This document shows positions 1-8,900 of a stretch of DNA of 50,146 bases, piece after piece. Position 1 is the stretch's first letter, and the number at the start of each line of letters is the position of its first letter. The notes under the pieces were generated by a model that saw only the letters and a list, made by a program, of their open reading frames with translations, was not told the origin of the DNA and did no database searches. The translations under genes were made by a program, and so were the position numbers. This DNA is from an uncultured Lachnospiraceae bacterium (GTDB lineage: Bacteria > Bacillota > Clostridia > Lachnospirales > Lachnospiraceae): the NCBI GenBank assembly GCA_902775555.1, contig CACYMQ010000010.1, positions 1 through 50,146 of the forward strand, written 5' to 3'.

Positions 1-140
1 CTGCTTTGCAGTTCCTCTTCTTCCTTTTGTCATATCCATGACTCCTTTCTGTAGATTTAGCTACGATCACTATGATGATTTAAATATAACCGCATTCCAC
101 ACGGGAATATATCTTTTTTATTTCTCTTTTATCGTTTTCA

Positions 141-149
141 TGCTAAAAT
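141..149 (+). promoter_or_regulatory. extended -10 promoter of the AraC-family gene
   Basis: The bases TGCTAAAAT form an extended -10 element (TG, one base, then TAAAAT at 144-149). The hexamer 17 bases upstream (121-126, TTTCTC) is a poor -35, as tolerated for extended -10 promoters. Transcription would start near 156, just before the AGGAGG ribosome site at 164-169. The ATG at 148 lies inside this box, which argues against using it as the start codon. Bases 1-140 hold no gene that I can see. Confidence 0.55.
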
Positions 150-174
150 GAAAAAGGACCGGAAGGAGGTGCCC

Positions 175-915
175 ATGGATTTTGATAAGGAACTTTTCTA
201 CAAGGAATTCGTACAGCGTGAGGATGACTTTCTTCGCGCCCCCTATAACCCCGAGATCGAATTCTACAGCTGCATCAAATCCGGCGATGTGGAACGGGTA
301 CGGGAGCTCTGCAAGGACACGCTGAAGGACAAGCCCGGACTGGGCCGGCTCTCAAATGATCCTCTGCAGAATCTGAAGTATCATTTTGTCATCACCACCG
401 CTCTTGTGGCCAGATACTGCATCCAGGGCGGCATGGAGCTGTCCGACGCCTACGGGCTCAGCGACTATTTCATCCTGAAGGCCGACAACTGCCGGCGGCA
501 TCCGAAGATGAGCATCGAGTATGCCAAGCGGATGCGGGAGCTCCGGAAGAATTCCATCACCTCCGTGGAGATCGCCAGATGCATCGATTATATCTATGAC
601 CACCTGCACGCAAGGATCACCATCAAGGATCTGGCTTCCCATGTCCATATGAATGAAAGCCATCTGTCCAGGCAGTTCAAGAAAGAGGTCGGGATCCCCG
701 TCAGCAGCTATATCCGGCGCCGGAAACTGGAAACCGCCAAGAACATGCTGATATACTCCGACTATCGTCCCGCTGAGATCGCCAGCATCCTGGCCTTCCC
801 CAGCCAAAGCTACTTTACGGAGATCTTCCACAAGTATACCGGTATGACTCCCACTGACTACAAAAAGGCAAATTTCCGCCAGAGCATGGATGGTGTCGAG
901 GGCATATCCGATTGA
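175..915 (+). CDS. AraC-family transcriptional regulator
   Basis: A 246-residue cytoplasmic DNA-binding regulator. The C-terminal ~100 residues carry the two helix-turn-helix units of AraC/XylS proteins, with the pattern ITIKDLASHVHMNESHLSRQ followed by YIRRRKLETAKNML and a second recognition region ending FPSQSYFTEIFHKYTGMTP. The N-terminal ~135 residues (IKSGDVERVRELC, LSNDPLQNLKYHFV, GLSDYFI) match a helical sensor domain common in AraC proteins of clostridia; its ligand is unknown. I chose ATG 175 over the in-frame ATG 148 because AGGAGG (164-169) lies 5 bases upstream of 175 and 148 falls inside the likely -10 box. It directly precedes the hydrolase-ACP-ligase operon on the same strand, so local activation of that cluster is a reasonable inference but not shown. 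Confidence 0.9.
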   Translation: MDFDKELFYKEFVQREDDFLRAPYNPEIEFYSCIKSGDVERVRELCKDTLKDKPGLGRLSNDPLQNLKYHFVITTALVARYCIQGGMELSDAYGLSDYFILKADNCRRHPKMSIEYAKRMRELRKNSITSVEIARCIDYIYDHLHARITIKDLASHVHMNESHLSRQFKKEVGIPVSSYIRRRKLETAKNMLIYSDYRPAEIASILAFPSQSYFTEIFHKYTGMTPTDYKKANFRQSMDGVEGISD

Positions 916-940
916 CTCTGCCCCCTAAAACTGATACTAT
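912..940 (+). promoter_or_regulatory. promoter of the hydrolase-ACP-ligase operon, with a GC-rich leader
   Basis: TTGACT (912-917) is separated by exactly 17 bases from TACTAT (935-940), which also has an extended TG at 932-933. The -35 contains the TGA stop codon of the AraC gene. The roughly 110-base leader that follows (about 947-1055) is GC-rich and contains short inverted repeats (CTGCC/GGCAG, GGCC-rich runs); I could not match it to a known riboswitch. This promoter would allow separate control of the hydrolase, carrier protein and ligase. Confidence 0.6.
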
Positions 941-1055
941 TATGTATGTGTGCGGTATCGCCACACCCTGCAACCCTGAGCTGCCAGCGGCCGGCAGAAG
1001 AAAACAGCCGGGGCCGGTCTGAGGGACATTTTCGGTAAAAGAAGGACGCGGCAGT

Positions 1056-1913
1056 ATGAAAAAACATTTTACATTAAGAGACGGAAATGTCCTTGCTTAC
1101 GAAGATATCGGGCAAGGAGCGGAAACCGTGGTCTTCCTGCACGGGTGGACCAGTAACCGGAAGATCTACCGGGAACCGGCGAAGATGCTGTCCCACGAGG
1201 CCAGATGCATCATTTACGATCAGCGCGGACACAGTGACAGCCGGAAGGCGGGCGGAACCGAGGAGGATCCCGTCACCATGGAGACCCTTGCCACAGACCT
1301 GCACGAGATCATTACCGGTCTTTCACTGGCTCCCGTCACACTCGTGGGCTGGTCCATGGGTGCAGGGGTGATCATGAACTATGTAAGGCTCTTTGGCTGT
1401 GAAGGGATCAAGCAGGTGATCCTCTGTGATATGACCCCGAAGCAGCTGAACGATGAGACCTGGAACCTGGGCCTCATGCGCGGGAAATACACCCGGGAGA
1501 AAATGGAAATGGATGAAGGTGTGAATTTCCATGACCTGTATCTGAAGTTTGCAAGAAAGGCCCTCTCCCAGAAGAAGTTCCATCCGGACTTCCTGCTGCG
1601 TATCGCTATCTGGAGAAAGCTGATGAACTACGATACCACGGTTTTGGAAACCCTTTCCAGATCCATGAAACTGCAGGACAACCGGGATGTGATCCCCACC
1701 ATCACCTGTCCCGTCACCTATTTCTACGCAGATCCCGGAACGATCTTCCTTCCGGGCCTGAAGGACTGGTACAGGGAAAATGTAAAGTCTGCCTACCGGG
1801 AGATCCCATTTCCGGACAGTTCCCATATGCTGGTGAGCGAATATCCTGTCCGGTTCGCCGAAGAGGTGGGAAAGAGCCTGGCCGTCTATCACAGACGCCG
1901 CCAGACAAACTGA
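1056..1913 (+). CDS. alpha/beta hydrolase, thioesterase-like
   Basis: A 285-residue soluble alpha/beta hydrolase fold protein. The oxyanion-hole motif HGWTSN lies at 29-34 and the nucleophile elbow GWSMGAG at 98-104, giving Ser100 as nucleophile. Asp226 (YADPG) and His257 (DSSHML) are the likely other triad members. The length is normal for the family. An AAGGA ribosome site lies 9 bases before ATG 1056. It is the first gene of an operon with an acyl carrier protein and an acyl-AMP ligase, so a role as a type II thioesterase that releases or proofreads acyl chains from the carrier is likely. The substrate cannot be read from the sequence; an ordinary esterase is the alternative. Confidence 0.85.
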   Translation: MKKHFTLRDGNVLAYEDIGQGAETVVFLHGWTSNRKIYREPAKMLSHEARCIIYDQRGHSDSRKAGGTEEDPVTMETLATDLHEIITGLSLAPVTLVGWSMGAGVIMNYVRLFGCEGIKQVILCDMTPKQLNDETWNLGLMRGKYTREKMEMDEGVNFHDLYLKFARKALSQKKFHPDFLLRIAIWRKLMNYDTTVLETLSRSMKLQDNRDVIPTITCPVTYFYADPGTIFLPGLKDWYRENVKSAYREIPFPDSSHMLVSEYPVRFAEEVGKSLAVYHRRRQTN

Positions 1914-1979
1914 TTAGGAAGTTCCGGGCAACCGTATACGCCCGATCAACCCCATAATATTGTTACAAGGAGGAGGAAC

Positions 1980-2225
1980 ATGGAGGAAAGATTTAAGAAA
2001 CTGGCCGCACAGTACTGTACGGTTGCTGCAGAAGACATGAAGGATGATATGCGTTTTCGTGAGGACATGGGATTCAGCTCGCTGGACCTCATGACATTTC
2101 TCGGTGATCTCGAGGACGAATTCGATGTAGAACTTTCCCTGGAGCAGAATGCCGATAAGCTGGCACAGCTGCAGACAGTGGGCGGTGCCATCGCATATCT
2201 GAAGGAAAAGATGGAGGTTCAGTAA
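1980..2225 (+). CDS. acyl carrier protein
   Basis: An 81-residue acidic, helical carrier protein. The motif DMGFSSLDLM at 29-38 corresponds to the usual D-S-L site, so Ser34 should receive 4'-phosphopantetheine. The usual Asp before the Ser is replaced by Ser, which is tolerated in stand-alone carriers. A strong AAGGAGGAGG ribosome site precedes the ATG. The gene ends in TAATG, sharing one base with the start of the downstream acyl-AMP ligase, so the two are translationally coupled and probably act as a loading pair. It is dedicated to this cluster rather than the housekeeping fatty acid carrier, judged only from context. No phosphopantetheinyl transferase gene is visible in the window. Confidence 0.88.
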   Translation: MEERFKKLAAQYCTVAAEDMKDDMRFREDMGFSSLDLMTFLGDLEDEFDVELSLEQNADKLAQLQTVGGAIAYLKEKMEVQ

Positions 2226-3778
2226 TGGAGAAAACGATTTACACTTTATGGAATACCAGCGTTGAGAAGCATGCCGACCTCCCCGCCATCCGTTGGCTGG
2301 AAGGCAAAGAGGTAAAGGAGATCTCCTACGGCGCGCTGAATGAAAAGGCCCTCAATGTCAAGAAGGGACTTGCAGCAAAGGGCTTCTCGGGTGCGCACCT
2401 CGCCCTGATCGGCGTAAGCAGCGTAGAATGGATGCAGACATATCTCGGTATCACAACCGGCGGAAATGTAGCGATCCCCCTGGACATCCTGCTTCCCCCG
2501 AAGGAACTGATAGAGCTTCTGGTTCGTTCGGATTCCGAAGGCGTATTCCTGGATCCCCGTCTGGCTCCGCTGGCACCGGCCATCAAGGCATCCTGCCCGA
2601 AGATCCGCGGTATCTGGTTCTTCACTCCCGTGGAGGGTGCCGAGACCGTGCAGGACCTGGCAGACGCAGGTGCTGCAGCCGGTGATGTTGCCCTGACAGA
2701 ACCTCTCGGTTCCGATATTGCCACCATCGTATATACCTCCGGAACCACCGGAAAGAGCAAGGGTGTTCTTCTCACCCAGGAGAACCTCTATTCAAATGTA
2801 GAAGCCATCATTTACAACGTGGATCCCGGCGTGGTCTTCATGAGCGTACTTCCGGTCCACCATGCATTCTGCCTGGTCATGGACTGGATGCAGGCCTTCT
2901 GGATGGGTGCCGTTGTATGTATCAACGATTCCTTCCTTCATATGGTACGGAACATGTCCATCTTCAAGCCGGACGTTATGCTGATGGTTCCCCTGATGAT
3001 CGAAACCATTTACAAGCGTCTGAAGGCTGCCGCAGATCCGAATATCCCGCCTGCCCTCATCGGACAGAAGGTGTTCGGCGGAAAGCTGAAGCACGTCTTC
3101 ACCGGAGGTGCTCATCTGGAGCCCTTCTATATCGATGAATTTGCAAAATACGGCGTAATGGTACTGGAAGGCTATGGCATGTCCGAGTGTTCGCCCGTCA
3201 TTTCCTCCAACCGCGTCAGGTCCTATAAGCCCGGTTCCATCGGACGTCCTCTCCCCGGCGTGGAGATCTCCTTTGCCGACAACGGCGAGATCCTTGTAAA
3301 GAGCGCCAGTGTCATGAAGGGCTACTACAAGATGGAAGAAGAGACAAATGAGGCACTGAAGGACGGCTGGCTCCATACCGGAGACAAGGGCTACATGGAT
3401 GAGGACGGTTTCCTCTTCATCAACGGCCGTGTAAAGAACCTGATCATCCTCTCCAACGGCGAGAATGTATCCCCGGAGGAGATCGAAGGAACGCTCTGCT
3501 TGAATGATCTGATCGAAGAAGTCGTAGTCATGGGCGAAGGAAACGGCCTTACCGCTCATATCTATGCTTCTCCCGAGCTGACAGAGGGCTGGGCCCCCGA
3601 GAAGGTACAGGAAGAGCTGCAGAAGATCCTCGACAAGTTCAATGAAGAGCAGCCCTCTTACCGCCGCCTGACGAAGCTGGTGGTAAGAAAGAACCCCTTC
3701 ATCAAGAATGCAACGAGAAAGATCCTGCGCCACGAGGCACACAGGGATGAGCCGGTTGCTCCTCCTGCTCAGGGCTAA
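2225..3778 (+). CDS. acyl-AMP ligase / AMP-dependent synthetase (FadD-like)
   Basis: A 517-residue adenylate-forming enzyme that activates a carboxylic acid with ATP. Motifs in order: P-loop YTSGTTGKSKG at 170-180; LPVHHAFCL near 209-217, in the place where fatty-acyl ligases have PL-H-F; GYGMSECSP at 316-324; TGDKGYMDEDG at 385-395; and RVKNLIILSNGENVSPEE at 402-419. A C-terminal lysine in NATRKILR is the likely catalytic Lys. There is no Asp typical of amino-acid-activating domains in the A4 region, so an acyl or aryl acid substrate is more likely than an amino acid. It is coupled by overlap to the carrier protein and is paralogous to the A domain encoded at 5926-9522. Loading of Ser34 of the neighbouring carrier is the inferred role. 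Confidence 0.88.
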   Translation: MEKTIYTLWNTSVEKHADLPAIRWLEGKEVKEISYGALNEKALNVKKGLAAKGFSGAHLALIGVSSVEWMQTYLGITTGGNVAIPLDILLPPKELIELLVRSDSEGVFLDPRLAPLAPAIKASCPKIRGIWFFTPVEGAETVQDLADAGAAAGDVALTEPLGSDIATIVYTSGTTGKSKGVLLTQENLYSNVEAIIYNVDPGVVFMSVLPVHHAFCLVMDWMQAFWMGAVVCINDSFLHMVRNMSIFKPDVMLMVPLMIETIYKRLKAAADPNIPPALIGQKVFGGKLKHVFTGGAHLEPFYIDEFAKYGVMVLEGYGMSECSPVISSNRVRSYKPGSIGRPLPGVEISFADNGEILVKSASVMKGYYKMEEETNEALKDGWLHTGDKGYMDEDGFLFINGRVKNLIILSNGENVSPEEIEGTLCLNDLIEEVVVMGEGNGLTAHIYASPELTEGWAPEKVQEELQKILDKFNEEQPSYRRLTKLVVRKNPFIKNATRKILRHEAHRDEPVAPPAQG

Positions 3779-3781
3779 CCC

Positions 3782-3924
3782 ATGTCATCCTGAGCGTAGC
3801 GAAGGACCTTGCGACTCATGTCATCCTGAGCGTAGCGAAGGATCTTTACAGATAGATTCTTCGGCCTAACGGCCTCAGAATGACACCACTCGTCATCCTG
3901 AGCGTAGCGAAGGATCTTTACATA
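3782..3924. repeat. hairpin repeat cluster R1 (three type A copies, one inverted type B copy)
   Basis: Three copies of GTCATCCTGAGCGTAGCGAA-type sequence start near 3783, 3819 and 3891 and read on the + strand. Between them, at about 3853-3885, lies a type B copy (GTCATTCTGAGG ... GAAGAATC) on the opposite strand. Each copy can fold as a short hairpin with outer arms ATCCT/AGGAT (type A) or ATTCT/AGAAT (type B), a GA/GA tandem mismatch and an inner GC or GGCC stem. The cluster begins four bases after the ligase stop codon. It forms the left border of the GIY-YIG gene, and its type A copies are inverted relative to those in the cluster at 4303-4517. Confidence 0.9.
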
Positions 3925-3933
3925 TCAGTAACA

Positions 3934-3980
3934 GAAAAAGAGATCGAAAGGACATTCCATCCTTCCGATCTCTCTTTTTC
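3934..3980 (+). terminator. probable bidirectional rho-independent terminator
   Basis: An imperfect inverted repeat pairs GAAAAAGAGATCGAAAGG with CCTTCCGATCTCTCTTTTTC and ends in a T-rich tract. It can stop the + strand operon ending at 3778. The A-rich left arm would also serve the - strand GIY-YIG gene ending at 4004. A truncated type B repeat (GGGCAAAGCCCGA, 3984-4002) lies between the hairpin and the GIY-YIG stop codon. Confidence 0.6.
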
Positions 3981-4003
3981 TTTGGGCAAAGCCCGATGAA
4001 TCA

Positions 4004-4288
4004 TTATCCGTAATCTGATAATTCCTTCCACTCCGGATTCAATGATTCTACCAATTGGTTCTTTTTTTCTCTTTTCCAGCCTTTGATCTCTTTTTCTCTG
4101 GATATAGCATCGATTATGCTTCCACAGTCTTCACAGTATACAAGTTTATGAACGTTATACTTTTTTGTGAAACCATCGACCAGACCATTCTTATGCTCAT
4201 ATAATCGTCTGTTTAGGTCGTTTGTGACGCCGACATACATCACCTTATTATTCCAGTTTGTCAAAATGTATACATAGTAGTTATTCAT
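4004..4288 (-). CDS. GIY-YIG domain nuclease, small stand-alone type
   Basis: A 94-residue protein that is essentially one GIY-YIG domain. The N-terminal strands read YYVYILTN then MYVGVTND, equivalent to the GIY and YIG elements. The conserved Arg lies in DLNRRLYEH and the catalytic Glu in ISREKEIKGWKREKK. The size fits the compact UPF0213-like members, whose biological role is not settled; related domains cut DNA in homing endonucleases and repair enzymes. An AAAAGGA ribosome site lies about 7 bases before the ATG. The gene is an island: repeat cluster R1 and a repeat fragment that touches its stop codon lie on one side, and cluster R2 (starting 15 bases upstream) lies on the other. That suggests a functional or mobilising link with the repeats. 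Confidence 0.85.
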   Translation of the reverse strand: MNNYYVYILTNWNNKVMYVGVTNDLNRRLYEHKNGLVDGFTKKYNVHKLVYCEDCGSIIDAISREKEIKGWKREKKNQLVESLNPEWKELSDYG

Positions 4289-4302
4289 GCATTAATCCTT
4301 TT

Positions 4303-4517
4303 AAGATCCTTCGCTTCGCTCAGGTTGACAACACCTTGTCATTCTGAGGGCGAAGCCCGAAGAATCCTATCTTGTAAAGATCCTTCGCTTCGCTCAGGAT
4401 GACACGGGTAGCAGGATACTTCGCTTCGCTCAGGTTGACATAAAGTTTTTGTAAAGATCCTTCGCTTCGCTCAGGATGACATGGACGCAGGATGACATGG
4501 GCTCAGGATGACAGGAT
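4303..4517. repeat. hairpin repeat cluster R2
   Basis: Type A copies read on the - strand at about 4303-4330, 4376-4404, 4413-4440 and 4453-4482. One type B copy reads on the + strand at 4337-4367, with inner stem GGGC/GCCC and loop GAA. Two truncated ends (GCAGGATGACATGG and GCTCAGGATGACAGG) follow to 4517 and run up to the condensation-protein stop codon. The orientation is opposite to cluster R1, so the two clusters bracket the GIY-YIG gene as inverted repeats. Confidence 0.9.
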
Positions 4518-4521
4518 GGTA

Positions 4522-5910
4522 CTATACGGTTCCCATCAGCTCACCCAGGGTGATGGAGGGGTTCTCGATCCCCTTGAACATCACTCTCATCATGTAATAA
4601 TACAGCACCTCCATGTCCTGTTCCGTAAGGTCCGCCGTCTGGTAATGGTACGAGAATTCCATCTCTCCCTTGGGGGTATGGGATACGGTCAGATACATCT
4701 TCTTCGTAGCTGCTCCGTTGGCAAACCACTTGAAGTATACCGGGATCCCTCCGGTTCCCTTTCCGATGGCATCTGCAGTAATGGGCTGATAGGTAAGATA
4801 ACAGCTGACATAGGTGGTATGCTTCGGTGTCTTATATCTCCTGCGCATCTCCTCCCTGAGGAGCTCAGGGTCATAATTGGCATGCATGTAGGTGAGATTC
4901 TGTAGCTGCTGCAGCTCCTTCAATGCATCCATAAAGCTCATGTCCGCCGAAAAAACGGTCCTGCAGGGGAAGGTAATGGTACGGCTTCCTCCGGATGCCC
5001 ATTCATCCTGGGTGGACCTTCTGGAAAGGAAGTTCTCCACCGTGATATCCTCCTGTCCTCCGTTCACCTTGGAAAGGTAGGTCCGCATGGTAAGAAGGAT
5101 CAGATTCGTGGGTGAGATCTGATTCGTCTTGCAGAAATCGATCACCCGGCTCACCGGTTCCGGCTCCAGATAATAATTCTTTACTGTTACAAAGAGATTC
5201 TTTCTCTCGATATCCGCAGCCCGAAGCTCCGGCTTGCGGTGCTTCTTTCTGGCCTTCTCCAGAGGTCCGGGGCCCTGGATATCGGAATACAGGGGCTCTC
5301 CGTACTTATCCAGCTGCGATTCCCAGAACTTCCTGTCCTTCTCCCGGCGCTTCGGATTGTTGGCCTTGTCCAGTTCCTTCACCAGCAGCTGCTCGAAATC
5401 CGCCGGATCCTTCGGCATCGGTTTTCCCAAAGCCAGGTGGGCATAGATCCCATAGAGATCCGCAATGATCACATAGAGTCCGCTGGAATCGATCAAACGA
5501 TGGTCCATATGAAGGAAAATGCCATGATATCCGTCCGGCAGATGCATCAGCTTAAACTCACACATAGGGATATCATTTCCGTCAAATGTATGATATGCCC
5601 ATTCCTGCATGATGGCTTCCGCTTCCTCACGGGTCTTGTCCGACAGATCCACCGTCGGGATCTCTCCCATATCCGTATCCTCGGGTACAAAATACTGCTG
5701 CACATTTCCCTTCTTATCCGGCGCCGTGAACTGCAGCCGCATGCATCCCTGCCGCTTATACAGCATACGGATGCTCTGCTCCATCAGATCCATCTGCATG
5801 GGGATCTGAAGGGCGGATACGATGGACAGTCCCGCCACCTGCTGGGTCCCGTATTCATTGATCCACAGATTATGCATATTCTCCGCCGGTGTAAGTGGAT
5901 AATAAGTCAT
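4522..5910 (-). CDS. stand-alone condensation-domain protein (NRPS-like acyltransferase)
   Basis: A 462-residue protein made of one condensation/CoA-dependent acyltransferase fold. The start YYPLTPAEN resembles the C1 motif of condensation domains. The active-site HHxxxDG appears as DHRLIDS at 136-142: the second His (137) and the Asp (141) are kept, the first His is Asp, and the Gly is Ser. A second structural half follows with NFLSRRSTQDEW and ITFPCRTVFSADMSFMDALK. It lies 15 bases downstream of the A-T-C gene on the same strand with a GGGGG ribosome site, so the two form an operon. It likely transfers an acyl chain from a carrier to an amine or alcohol acceptor; whether it makes an amide or an ester is unknown. 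Confidence 0.82.
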   Translation of the reverse strand: MTYYPLTPAENMHNLWINEYGTQQVAGLSIVSALQIPMQMDLMEQSIRMLYKRQGCMRLQFTAPDKKGNVQQYFVPEDTDMGEIPTVDLSDKTREEAEAIMQEWAYHTFDGNDIPMCEFKLMHLPDGYHGIFLHMDHRLIDSSGLYVIIADLYGIYAHLALGKPMPKDPADFEQLLVKELDKANNPKRREKDRKFWESQLDKYGEPLYSDIQGPGPLEKARKKHRKPELRAADIERKNLFVTVKNYYLEPEPVSRVIDFCKTNQISPTNLILLTMRTYLSKVNGGQEDITVENFLSRRSTQDEWASGGSRTITFPCRTVFSADMSFMDALKELQQLQNLTYMHANYDPELLREEMRRRYKTPKHTTYVSCYLTYQPITADAIGKGTGGIPVYFKWFANGAATKKMYLTVSHTPKGEMEFSYHYQTADLTEQDMEVLYYYMMRVMFKGIENPSITLGELMGTV

Positions 5911-5925
5911 TTCAAAAGTCCCCCT

Positions 5926-8900
5926 TTATTTGAGTATATTAATAAATTTCGGCACCATGGCCTTCTCGTCATCCTTCTTCAGCTGCTCGATGATCGCTTC
6001 TGCCGTAAGCTCTTCTTCCTCCCTGATATCCGCTGCAAGAGACATCTCATTGATCTCGGTATCAAAGGTCATGTAGCACTTCGCCTCGGTGATGGCCGGC
6101 AGTGCCAGAAGGCTGTCTTCCAGCGCCTTCAGATCATAGTATACACGTCCGTGCGCTCCGTCGGTCAGGACCTTACGTCCGGCATCCTCAAGGAAGTCCA
6201 CGGTTCCGTCCGGAAGGATCCTTGCGGTCAGTCCGGTATTGTATACCATACCCGGTCCGAAGGGATACTGATGAACCTCCGTATAATGGGACGGTTCATA
6301 ATCCATGATGCAGAGGCTTCCCCATGCACCGAAGGGTTTCTTTCTGTACTCGTCATCCAGGATATAGATCCGTACCGGATCCTCCTCTCCGGTAGCGGGA
6401 AGAAGCACTTCCTTCGCCGCCTCATTCAGCCTGCCTGCCGGACAGTAGAAATGCTTCGGGTAGGCATCTGCCGGTATATGCTTCTTCAGGCATCGTACCG
6501 AAGGCTCCGAGAGCATGGCCCGGAGGATCTCCTCGAAGCAGGTAAGGAACAGCTCCAGTACACTCCGGTCAAAACGGTTCTCCCAGTAACGAAGCTCCAA
6601 ATAATATCCCTTATCATCATTCATTACCTGCAGATGGAAGGGAAGGGAATCCAGCTGTACATGGATCCTCTCCGTATCCTTGCCGCCGATCTGGTCTACC
6701 TCAAGGATGTCTCCCTGGAACTGGAAGAACATCTCCCCCTCTCTCGGGCAGCTGGTGACGGACTTCATGGTGGACAGGATCTGCTTTCCGGTCCTCTTCA
6801 GAAGCTCATCCACCGTCTCGTGCGGGATCCGGTTAAACCGGCTGTAATAGGTCCGGAAGATGGATCCGGCCAGGCGGTTCCACCGGCTGTCGGTACGACC
6901 ACTGTGGATGGAGGAACAGAAGACATCCTCCTCATCCGAGAAGAGGTGGATACAGTAATTAAATGCGGTGATGAAGTACACATTTTCGGATACACCGTGT
7001 TCCTTACCGAAGTAAAGCACTTTCTTTCTGGGTACCCGGGACAGCCGCCGGCGGATGGAACCGTAAACACCCTCGGACAGATCCTGCTCTCCGCCCCTCG
7101 CCAGGATACTTCTGGAGAGTCTCAGATCCTTCATCAGTTCTGCCGTAGCCACAACATCCTTTGCACGCTTTCCGTTCTGTGCCGTCGCACAGTTATCCAG
7201 GATATATTCATAACCCGTGTATTCTCCCTCGGGTTCGACCGGCTTGCCCTCGTAGGCCTTTGCCAGATCCTCCAGAAGGATATTCATCGTCATACCGTCG
7301 CCCATAAAATGTGCCACATCAAAGAAGAGATAGGTATGCTCCTCACCCAGGAAGATGCGGATATGTACCAGATCATCATCCTCCCGGAACCGGAAGGGCA
7401 CGATGGTCTTCTGAATGATCTCCTGCGCTTCTTCATCCTTGATCTCTTCCACCGGAATATCGATCACACGGTCGTCATGCCGGTAGATCCCCAGATACCG
7501 GGTCTCCGTCGGCTTAACGATGGCCTTCAGTGTAGGATGGGCATCCAGCACATCATAAATGGCCTTCTTCAGCCGTTCCACATCGATATCCTTTGACATC
7601 TTAAATGCAAAGGGCAGATTGCCCGTAGTATTTCCCGGGATCACATATGCAAAATACATCTGCATGCTGGTAAGCGGATATACATCCCTCTTCGAGAGAT
7701 CCGTCTTCACCTCTTCTGCTCCGCCGGTAAAGAATTCTTCCAGCTTCAGGATGGACGAATGATCCATCAGTTCCGAAAGGGAGATGGTCAGGTTCAGTTC
7801 GTCCTTGATACCGGAGATCAGCATGGTGGAGCCGAGGGAATCCAGTCCCACATCGTACAGGTCGTCGTCGACGGAGAAGTTCTCCGTTCCCAGTTCCCTT
7901 GCAACCAACAGGAAGAGCTTCTTCTGCAGCTCCGTCTCCGGAAGCTTCCGTACCTTCTCCTTCTCTTCGGCTTTCGCCTTCTCCTCAAAGAGTTTGTTCC
8001 TTGCGATCTTCTTGGACGAAGTCTTGGGGAACGGATGATTTCTGAGCGTCACCTTTGCGATCCGTGCATAAGGCGGAAGCTCCTCATTATGCTTTGCCAC
8101 GATCTCCTCCACCACGGGAGCAATATCGGTAATTCCTGTCTTCTCCGCATATTCAAAGTTCGGATATACTTCCGCAACGATCCGGTCACCCTCGCCGTAT
8201 GCAACGATATCCTCCACGATCCGGTCGGAATCGAATTTATTCTCGATCAGCTCCGGAGATACATTCTCACCGTTGGAGAGAATGATCAGGTTCTTGATCC
8301 GTCCGTTCAGGAAGAGGAATCCGTCCTCATCCAGATAACCGGTATCTCCCGTACGAAGGAAACCGTCTTCCAGAAGTACTTCCTTCGTAAGCTCTTCGTC
8401 ATTATAATATCCCTGCATGACAGAGGGACTCTTCACCTGGATCTCCCCGTCCACGATGCGGATCACTGCGCCGGTCACGGGGCGTCCTACGGACTCGATC
8501 TTCTCGGGATGCTCATAATCCGGAATGGTGATCTTCGGTGCACACTCGGACATACCATAGCCCTGTGCTGCCGTGATGCCCAGCTCCATCAACTGATGGG
8601 ACAGCTCGCCGGACAGATATCCTCCGCCGCTGACCAGCCGGTTCAACCGGTCTCCCATTACTTCGGCCCGGAGCTTCAGGACGGACTCTTCAGGGCGCTG
8701 CTGCTTCAGCATGGCTACACGGTTGCAGAGCATTTTCGCCATCATGGGTACGACACGCATGACCGTAGGCCGGAAGAGCTTCATGTAATACAGCATCCGG
8801 GACAGGTCATTGCACTGGCAGAGCGTACTGCCGTAACGCATCACCAGAAGCACATCACTGCTGATACAGAAGATGTGATGGATCGGAAGTACATTCAGGC

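Noticed and set aside
148-174. Longer N-terminus for the AraC regulator from ATG 148
   Set aside because: That ATG lies inside the extended -10 box, while ATG 175 has AGGAGG at the right distance.
5239-7596. 785-residue + strand open frame opposite the condensation and A-T-C genes
   Set aside because: It is antisense to two genes with clear motifs, is rich in His/Leu/Arg typical of frame shadows, and has no ribosome site or recognisable domain.
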